Both the position numbers and the translations under genes were made by a program. Shown here in pieces: positions 56,986 through 64,000 of a stretch of 64,000 nucleotides of DNA; positions within the stretch are counted from its first letter, which is position 1; every line of letters starts with the position of its first letter. A model generated the notes under the pieces. The model had not been told where the DNA came from, did no database searches, and worked only from the letters and a program-made list of their open reading frames with translations. This DNA is from Clytia hemisphaerica (Eukaryota; Cnidaria; Hydrozoa; Leptothecata; Clytiidae). Where the stretch lies: the NCBI GenBank assembly GCA_902728285.1, contig CACVBU010000994.1, positions 1-64,000 on the forward strand, written 5' to 3'.

Positions 56986-58035
56986 AAAATTCATTGTTTG
57001 CAAATTACCCCTGTTTATGTTCAACAAAAAGCTTCATTAGATGAAAACTAAAAACTAATATTGTTTGATAATCAAATTACAGTTATCTGAAGTGGACCCA
57101 TTCTGCCTATTTTTGCCCTTTTGTTAATTATACCTTTTTTCCTTATTAAAGAGCAATTTTAACTAAAATGAGTGTGGATATTGCCAATTATTTTGGAATT
57201 AACTTTACTCAAAAGTTAAAGGAGAAAAATATACCCCAACAACAGCCAACAAAATAAAAGCTATTTCAAACTGTTGCAAAAGAACTGACTGTAAGAATAC
57301 CTGTTGTAGTGCAATGTCTTATTTTGGGGAGGGATGAACAATGCCATTCTTGATCTCATCTTGATTGTACTTTCTTGATTTTCCTGATCGTGTTCAAGTG
57401 TTTCTATAAAAAGATTTCCGGTTTTATTTTTTTGATCACAGCTTGCTTGGTTTTGTACGTTTTCTACATAGTCTTAACTGTTGCTCTTTTTCTTCCTCTT
57501 CAGATTCTGAATCATATCCGCTCTTTCTTTGCTTTCTTTTTCGACCTAGAAAGCTAAATATAATAAGTATTAGTTATCGCATGACTTTGAGTGAAATACG
57601 ATAAATATTTCGTGAGTTCCGAGATTTTTCCGAGCCTTTAGGCGATGAAAAATCCGGAAGGAGTAAAATATTTGACTATTTCACGAGGCGCCGTACGATA
57701 ACTTATTTATTGTCGACCCTAAAAAATCTATTTGTTTTCGAGTTTCCAATATTTTTATTCAAAACAATAGAATCAATAGAATATTTTGAAAGAATTTTGG
57801 TTCGAAAGGAAAGTCAATCGAATGCTCTTGATTGATATTGTGTATTGACGTGTGTAAAAATGTTGCAAAACAAAAGGAAAAGTTGCAGAACAAAGAGGAG
57901 AACAAAAGAAAATGTAGGAAAAATGTGATTGATTAATGTCAAAATATTAAAACGTTGGATTCTCAAAAATATTCCATTCAAAACAAATCATTTACAAACT
58001 GACTTCGTTGAGTCAAGACATAAACAAAAACAAAT
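56986..58035. other. Non-coding stretch
   Basis: A+T-rich. T-rich plus-strand open segments near 57,375-57,557 look like antisense low-complexity sequence rather than genes. Confidence 0.35.
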
Positions 58036-58251
58036 TCAAATTTCTTGAGAAGATTCAGAGTCTGAATATATGATGCGTCTACGTTTTTTTGGACGTGGTG
58101 GTGAACATAGAACGTTGGATGGTGTATGTGACTGGTTATAAAAATTGACAGTGCATCCATGAAAATTAAAAGCTGAGGTGCGTGGGTACAAAACTTGTTG
58201 TTGTTGATCGAAAAAGCTGAACGTTGGGTTTTGGATTCTTTGGTTCGACAT
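58036..58251 (-). CDS. Small protein, 71 aa, with C-terminal nuclear-localisation-like motif
   Basis: An intact ORF starts MSNQRIQNPTFSFFDQQQQV, holds SAFNFHGCTVNFYNQ, and ends PPRPKKRRRIIYSDSESSQEI-like, that is, a strong basic cluster then an acidic Ser tail. The frame stays open upstream to 58,440, but that part is antisense to the neighbouring gene repeats, so ATG 58,251 is preferred; an acceptor-like TCGTAG at about 58,277 would allow an upstream exon. It diverges from the gene at 58,341 with 90 bp between starts. Confidence 0.45.
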   Translation of the reverse strand: MSNQRIQNPTFSFFDQQQQVLYPRTSAFNFHGCTVNFYNQSHTPSNVLCSPPRPKKRRRIIYSDSESSQEI

Positions 58252-58340
58252 TGGATTTCTTGGTACAATTTGATTACTACGAGATGAGCAAGGGACGTTA
58301 TCGATAGCGTGAGATATATAATAAATTATATTATTTAGAT

Positions 58341-58690
58341 ATGGCAAAACGCAAACGTTCAAATGCACAAAAATCTTCAAATGCAATGAAAATTGCCCCT
58401 GATAATGTTCCAGCAATCGCCCCTGATAATGTTCCAGCAATTGCCCCGAAAACTCCCAACAAAGTTGCTGCTACCCCAAACAAAAGAACCATTGATACCC
58501 CGAACAAAATCGAAAGTAAAGCATTGTCTATAAACAATACAATAAGAAATATTCGTATAAAAGTCTCCTCAATAAACTCATGTTTGAGTTAAAACAACAG
58601 CAAAATCGTAACGACAATATCATCTTGGATGAAGATGTCTTGGATGAAGAGGAGATTTCTCTGTTAGAAGAAGATATCGCCGTGATTTAG
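58341..58690 (+). pseudogene. Small basic-then-acidic protein with IAPDNVPA repeats, one frameshift
   Basis: It starts MAKRKRSNAQKSSNAMKIAP and has two exact IAPDNVPA units (24 bp DNA repeat). The middle is Pro/Lys/Thr-rich. The frame stops at 58,590, but a shift of one frame near 58,570 gives KSLLNKLMFELKQQQNRN and an acidic end, DVLDEEEISLLEEDIAVI, to TAG 58,688-58,690. The family is unknown. The divergent layout suggests a shared promoter. Confidence 0.45.
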
Positions 58691-59187
58691 AAAGTCACAA
58701 TAGTATTTTCTAGTGTTATTTTTGTTTTACTTCGGTCAGTCACTTTACTATAACTCAAACTAACTAACTTTTTTTCAGCTTTGAAGATTTACAATTTCGA
58801 ATTCAATTAGTTAAATCGAGGAAAACCAGACTTTCTAAATCACAGTTGGCACGTTATCGTTTCTTTTCTATTTGTTTTTTTATCTGAGTTCAAATATTTT
58901 CAGTTTGGAATTAACTCAGCTTTGAAGATTTGCACTTTCGCTTGTTTCGTTTTCAGTTTTAAGTTTTAAGGTGATTAATGATTATTTTGTTGTATTTGCT
59001 TTCAATAGTATATCACATTAGTGTATTCACTAGTGATTTTATTTGAAATGGGTAGGACAACAAAGTTTTATTTTTATTTTTCACTTCCTGTTCCTTCGGT
59101 TTTCTTTTTCTCCCACTAAGCTACGAGATGAAGGTCTTGTTTTAATTATGTTTATGTTTTTCACATATTCAATTTATTTACTTTCAG
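58691..59187. other. Non-coding stretch
   Basis: CAGCTTTGAAGATTT appears twice (about 58,778 and 58,918) as part of a loose direct repeat. No gene is supported. Confidence 0.35.
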
Positions 59188-59250
59188 AGATTCAGATTAA
59201 AAATAATTCGATAGCAGAAAGAGAGAAAATAATTCTTGACATTGTGTACA
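59188..59250 (+). other. Exon-like segment, 63 bp
   Basis: The segment lies between acceptor TTACTTTCAG and donor ACA|GTAAGT. It encodes EIQIKNNSIAEREKIILDI. Further acceptor-like sites (TTTTCAG near 59,355, TTTGTAG near 59,407, TTTTAG near 59,612) lie before the USP-like frame, so it could be an upstream exon of it. Confidence 0.35.
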
Positions 59251-59621
59251 GTAAGTTATTTGACATTGTTTCATTTTGTGAAGTCATTCCGTTGGCATTT
59301 TTGGCATTTGTGTTAAAAGTCCTATTAGTGTTGATGTTGTTCATTTATTTTCAGGAAAAAAGCATCTTTATCATGAATGTCTTTATCTTTCTTTATTTCT
59401 TTTGTAGGATTGATCCTGTAGTCAGATTAATTGGTATTTTGCAGAACAGTTGCGGTGTTGCTCATTTTAGTTTTTCCGGTTGATTACTTGTACATATATA
59501 GTAAGTCAAGTTAGGCATTTGTGTAAGAAGTTCAAATAGTGTTAATGTTTTTTGTGTAGTATGCGTTTTATTAATTGAATTTTATTAATTTTGCATTTCA
59601 AATTTATTTTAGATTTACGCC

Positions 59622-60573
59622 ATGGCTACCCCAAGTAAAAAACGGAAGGCAAGCTTTTCAAGGCTCAAGGAGATGGCACAAAGTAAGAGAGAGCTATTTC
59701 TCCCACCTGCAAATTCAACCACACCAATTAATTCGTCAATATCAACCAATATTCCGTGTCCATTAATGAATGAAGGAGTCGATGTGTGCTTTTTTAATGC
59801 AGTCATCCAAAATCTCTACACAGTACCTGAAATACGTCAAAGCTTCGATGAGCTCATACCGAAGAACAATATTGCAAAATAGATGAAACAATTATTCACA
59901 AAGTTAGCACCACAGAGAACGGTGCAAACATCAAAGTATTTACGAAACATGAACTTACCACATTATATTTTTGGTAGCCAGCATGATGCCCAAGAGTGTT
60001 TTTCTTACATAATGGAACATTGTTTTGATGGAAACGATATTTTCGAAATTTCAATAAAACGGTCAATTATATGCGAAGCTTTTCTCGAGGATAACACCCG
60101 CTGTAATCGAACGATCAAGAAGTGACGAGATCAGTAATTATTATCATTAGGCGTCGAAGAGATTGAAGAAGAACAAACGATACAGTCATTGCTTGATAAC
60201 TATTTCAATCCTCAAGGGTTTCCACAAGTTGATTATGTATGTGTGAGAGAGCATGGTGGGTGTGGAAATCTTGGACGTTTTACGAAATCATTCCTGTTAA
60301 ATGATGTTAACAATATTTTATTGATACAATTGAAAATCTTCAAATACAACATGACCGACGAAGATGTTTCCAAATTTGAAAATCAATCAGTCTCTGACAC
60401 AATTCGAAGAAATGACATTAAAAGGCATCATCTGGCACAGTGGACGAAATTTGTCCACCGGACATTATACAGCATCTGTATTTTGCAATGGAACTTGGTA
60501 TTTAACTAATGATCAATCCATCACCCGAAGTCAGATGTTTTCTTCAGATCTAGATTGTGATATGATAGCATAG
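59622..60573 (+). pseudogene. Ubiquitin-specific-protease-like (C19) protein, broken
   Basis: It starts MATPSKKRKASFSRLKEMAQ after a splice-like TTTTAG. The Cys box is EGVDVCFFNAVIQNLYTVPE, with the catalytic Cys in CFFN. YIFGSQHDAQECFSYIMEHC is the conserved Gln-Asp-Ala-Glu block. A C-x4-C pair (CVREHGGCGN) and LLIQLKIFKYN follow. The His box is STGHYTASVFCNGTWYLTND. In-frame stops are TAG 59,880-59,882, TGA 60,123-60,125 and TAA 60,135-60,137. A frameshift near 60,400-60,420 is needed to reach the His box. It would remove ubiquitin from proteins if intact. It is short (about 315 residues) for a USP and lies among transposons, so it may be a captured gene. Confidence 0.75.
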
Positions 60574-61811
60574 ATGTTGCTATATCAAAAATCAAATGGA
60601 AGTGCAGCATTCACATCGGGGTCGAATTTCAAAGATGTTTCTTCGTCCAGCCAAAATGAAAAGATACATTAAAAAGTCACCAACATATTTCGAAAAAATC
60701 AACGTTTTGGTGATTAATTGCCAAACAAAGATTTGTCCTCCTACTTTAATGGGATAAACTTTCACGGGGATTAAATTTCGCGGATTTCGCGGATTTGGGT
60801 GTCATCCACGAAAATCCGCGAAATTAAATCCCAATGGAAATTTGGAAGGGCCTCATCCGCGAAATATTTCTAAACAAAACTCAAAATATGTCAAACAAAT
60901 ACTATTTGAATGTTTACTTGCATCAAAGAAGCGCTAATAATGTGTATTTCAAAACAGTCAAAATGCATGATTTGACAGTAAAAGTCACAAAATCGTGAAA
61001 ATAATGCCACCCCATAGACAAGATAACAACGCTCAGCAAACAGCCACATCAAGCACTCTTTTTTTTCAATCACTTTACTTCTACACATTGTCGTTTTTCA
61101 ACAAGTATTTTACGTATCCCACTTAAGCCAAGCTTTGTTAAAAGTATCAAGACGGTCCAAAGACGCCTGAAGAAATCATTGAAAATATAGGTAGTGCACA
61201 AGTAATATAGACATACTTTAGGAAAAGATTTTCAACTAATTTCAACGTTTCTCTGACACTCATCTATTTCAATACAGTCACATTCAATTCTTTTTAACAG
61301 AATTCTTGGATACTCACAACTTGAATTGCAAATTTCGATGTAGTCGCAAAAGAATTTGTACACTGGTTCTTCTTTTTCATATTTACTTGAACCTTCTGGT
61401 TGGAAATTAGGCTTCAAAATAATTTTGCACTCAAGAATGTCTTTTCAACGAGCACAAAATCGCAATTCAATTCGACTTTTTTGTCTCAACTGCAGATTAT
61501 TTTGATTGGTGTTCGTTTGATATTAATAATATAAAATACAAACGGTGTGTTTCATTGTTAAGCTCTGAAGTGAAAAAAACATCGATATTTTGACGGATTG
61601 TAATGAGTTATAATTTAAATTCTTTATAAATTTCAGTGAATTATGTACTGGGAAATCATCTTCAAGAAAGGCAAATGATCTCTTAAGCGGCTAAAGAGAC
61701 TGGGTATTTGACCTCGCTAAAATCAAACTTTATCTGGGTTCTTCAAGCATTTAACGGTGTTTTAAAGGATCATAATGAACTTTCAATTTTAGCCAGTATA
61801 AGTAAAATAAA
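60574..61811. other. Non-coding stretch with one fold-back repeat
   Basis: Apart from the TTCGCGG repeat at 60,752-60,862, I see no supported feature. A short minus-strand open segment near 61,232-61,417 is Cys/Glu-rich (CDYIEICNSSCEY) but too short to call. Confidence 0.35.
60752..60862. repeat. TTCGCGG fold-back repeat
   Basis: GGGATTAAATTTCGCGGATT pairs with the mirror AATCCGCGAAATTAAATCCC, making a hairpin. It is the same family as 39,618-39,960. Confidence 0.7.
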
Positions 61812-63474
61812 ATGTCGAAACGGGCAAGATCAACAATTTCCAAAACCAAAGAGCAAGTGAGCAATCCTTAATGAGTATTACAAACAAGGAATGACGTCGT
61901 ATGGCAAGGATCATGAGGATGCAAGGCAGATGATATCAAAAGCAGTTGAGGAGACTGGTCTCACTGAACAGCAAGTAAAGGTATGAGAAATCCTATTTGT
62001 AAATTTACAATACGTCTTACTTTCTACAATATTCCCAGGGTTAGTGGATTAGCCTTGAAAACCTATAAAATATTTTGCTACCAAGCTAACAAAATGCTCT
62101 GTTTTTTTTATTTCTTGCTTTTTATTGATATGTTCTTAACTTCTTTAGCATCTCATAATAAAAGCCAACTTAAATTAAGTTCAATTTATCAATATGATTG
62201 GATCAATAACCAGAACAAGCCTCCCAAAGCCTCAAAGACAGAAAGGGTTTACACAAAAAAACCGACGGGGTACGATTTATTCAAGAGAAAGTACTACATT
62301 TTAAAAGGTTTGTATTGAATATTAATTCATTTAATGCGCGAGAGTTAACGTATCTGTGAGTGGCTATGAGTGGATATTGCAGATGATATATTTCCTTGTC
62401 TACTTTAAGGTGAAAATTCTTTTGACCAAAAACGCTATTTAATTAGAAAAATTCTGTTTTAAGGGCCTCAGATAACACACAAGTTTGCGGGAAACTTGGT
62501 TTGCGGATTCTGTCCAAAAGTTCGCCTTATCCTCTCTCCGCAAAAATATCCACTCTAAAAAGCTCAATTTGAATGTGATTTTCTTTTCCCTTTTCGCCTA
62601 AGGTACTGTATATGATCCAAAAATTGCCATGGCAAAAGCTAATGAAAAATGGAGACAGCTTTCGGATATCGAGAAAAAGATTTACGAGGAAGAAGCTGCT
62701 TCAATCGTTATTGCGGGTTTTGATGACTTGCCTGTTGACGAGCAAAAAGCAAAAATAAACGACACCAGGAAAAAAATGAATAGAATGGTATGTAAAAAAT
62801 ATGATTTTTCTTTTCATTCTTTAAATACTCTGTGGAAGATAAATTTTCAAGCACTTAGTATCAGAACCACGGAATCAATTTTTTTTTAAATTCTTTGGAG
62901 TTAATTCTTTCCCTAGCCCATTTATCATTCTTCCAATTTAGTATCATGAAATTATTTCAGCCGAATCAAAGGAATTATATTTACCCATCTCATTGACATT
63001 ATACTATATTAGTCTACTTTTACCCTTTTCTGATCTCATCTTTTACAGTGTAGGTTAAATTTTATTTAAAATCAAGTATTTTTGCATCCCAGTGTCAAGA
63101 GCTCGAAAGTTGTAGAGTGGAGGTACTTGTTATGGATTATGACCTCAACGATGCAAGAGCCACGAAAGAGAGTGTAAATTCCTTTGGAAGTAAGAGATCT
63201 GCCGACTTCCTTGAGGCTAATGACCTTTTGGAATGGAGATTTGCTCAATTCATGGACGGTGAGTCTAGGTCACGTGTGTTCAAAGTCTATAAAAGTCAAT
63301 AAATGTCTTTGAAGAAATATTTTTGACATGTACGGTATCTGTAACACTGCAATGTGAATTACTGTAATGTTCATTCTTTTATTACAGAAATAACATCTAA
63401 AGCTGTGGAGAAAATGCAAGAACCTTTCCCGAAAGAAAGAAAGCAAGTTGCAGACATGTTGAATAGTAAAATTC
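61812..63474 (+). pseudogene. Five-exon homeodomain-like plus HMG-like DNA-binding protein
   Basis: Exon 1 (61,812-61,980) starts MSKRARSTISKTKEQV, then, after a frame break, AILNEYYKQGMTSYGKDHED and ETGLTEQQVK, ending at donor AAAG|GTATGA. Exon 2 (about 62,192-62,308) resumes DWINNQNKPPKASK, completing a homeodomain-like helix 3, and starts an HMG-like box (KKPTGYDLFKRKYYILKG). Exon 3 (62,603-62,787) completes it: KANEKWRQLSDIEKKIYEEE. Exon 4 (63,093-63,258) and exon 5 (63,388-63,474) keep frame across both introns. The exon 2 acceptor lacks AG (reads CAATAT). No full 3' end is seen. It could be a transposon-borne or host DNA-binding protein. Confidence 0.6.
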
Positions 63475-63540
63475 GTATGTCCTGTTTATTTTATTCGTAA
63501 TTTAAGTTTTCTTCAATTTTTTAACCCTGTTATTTCGCCA

Positions 63541-63804
63541 CAAGTAAGACGACAAAAAGTTTTTGAAACTTTGGACTTTTTAGTGAATAATAATCCTTTG
63601 TATCATGATATAGATATTGATATGTCAATCATCGACCAAGTGACTAATGATGAATATGTTGAAAGGGTTTTATCAAATAATGATCCCGTATCAAGCGCTT
63701 CTTCCAATGATATAAGATTTGTAGATGATACAACAGTTATTTTAATTAAGCCTTTTGAAGAGCAATTAGAGAATGAATTTGATTCTGATGATCTACTGAT
63801 ATGA
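63541..63804 (+). pseudogene. Helitron pre-Rep fragment, second copy
   Basis: The frame VFETLDFLVNNNPLYHDIDI, then NDIRFVDDT and an acidic tail, matches the Helitron segment at 19,360-19,600 (YLKHNNPLYSDIEMN and REIRFVNEE). It is on the plus strand and is cut at about 63,805, where a Penelope RT fragment begins on the other strand. Nothing of the Rep or helicase is seen. Confidence 0.6.
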
Positions 63805-63805
63805 T

Positions 63806-64000
63806 ATGTGTTTCTTCAAATGTTCCAAGGAATAAATCCGCGTAGGCCGGCGCTAGCCTCGTTCCCATGGCGGTTCCCCATAGTTGTTTATATAGTGTCG
63901 ATTTAAATAAAAAATAGTTATTTTGTAACACAAAAAGAAACAGGGTTTTTAGTATTGTTGTATTGGGAACAAATTTTGGTAGTATGTTTCTATATTTTTC
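63806..64000 (-). pseudogene. Penelope-like reverse transcriptase fragment, runs off window
   Basis: Minus-strand frame: LQNNYFLFKSTLYKQLWGTA then MGTRLAPAYADLFLGTFEE. The GTAMGT and AP-YA words are typical of Penelope RT. A stop or frame change occurs upstream of 63,931 and the element continues past the window. It is a different part of the protein from the GIY-YIG remnant at 19,865. Confidence 0.75.

Noticed and set aside
58331..58537. Minus-strand ORF of IAGTLSGA-type repeats
   Set aside because: It is the complement of the IAPDNVPA repeat of the plus-strand gene.
59043..59483. 146-codon hydrophobic ORF
   Set aside because: T-rich intron-like sequence with several splice-like sites; only the 63 bp exon-like part is kept as a weak feature.

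Overview
The window looks like transposon-dense, non-coding DNA from a metazoan genome. Spliced transposase genes with GT-AG introns, Helitron, Penelope, piggyBac, hAT and MULE relatives, many MITEs, and high A+T support this. The repertoire suggests an early-branching or marine invertebrate such as a cnidarian, but that is a weak inference. I found no bacterial operon, rRNA, tRNA or CRISPR array. I found no gene that is certainly a host gene.

Layout. 1-13,321 is a giant inverted repeat: two arms of about 6 kb (1-5,994 and 7,265-13,321) around a 1.27 kb unique spacer. Each arm carries the same nested MITEs and a copy of an RPA70-like OB-fold gene. The left arm runs off the window edge. 15,062-21,328 (minus strand) is a decayed Helentron-type Helitron with a K/E/R-repeat N-terminus, zinc region, HUH Rep domain, Pif1 helicase and a start of an EEP endonuclease. 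The RPA-like gene (14,569-12,147, same strand, spliced) lies just downstream and probably belongs to it. A 5'-truncated Penelope-like element with a GIY-YIG domain (19,865-20,762) sits in the Helitron between perfect 14 bp target duplications and ends in a hammerhead-like hairpin.

23,857-24,349 is a hAT-like MITE built from TCGAAC words. 24,680-28,513 is a nearly complete piggyBac element with TIRs, TTTAA flanks and a two-exon transposase spoiled by one in-frame TGA inside its C-terminal zinc module. 32,240-33,173 and 34,285-35,281 are decayed MULE and hAT transposases. 36-41 kb is mostly non-coding with short-word repeat arrays.

41,479-48,161 is the most interesting unit: a 6.7 kb DNA transposon with 16-17 bp TIRs (CAGGGGGGGGGTACATG), a perfect 7 bp target duplication, subterminal tandem repeats and one long multi-exon transposase. 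That protein has an N-terminal zinc finger, a putative D-D-E catalytic set and C-terminal zinc modules. It does not fit a superfamily I can name with certainty. From memory it resembles unnamed basidiomycete hypothetical proteins.

48.6-64 kb holds an intact coiled-coil ORF, a second spliced MULE (50.15-53.5 kb), more G-run MITEs, and a cluster of small unusual genes: a NVGG-repeat plus zinc protein, a divergent pair at 58.0-58.7 kb, and a ubiquitin-specific-protease-like pseudogene. It also holds a five-exon gene joining a homeodomain-like segment to an HMG-like box. The right edge has a second Helitron fragment abutting a second Penelope RT fragment.

Most coding units are broken by a few stops or frameshifts. 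Several of the breaks lie in homopolymers, so some may be sequence errors rather than biology.
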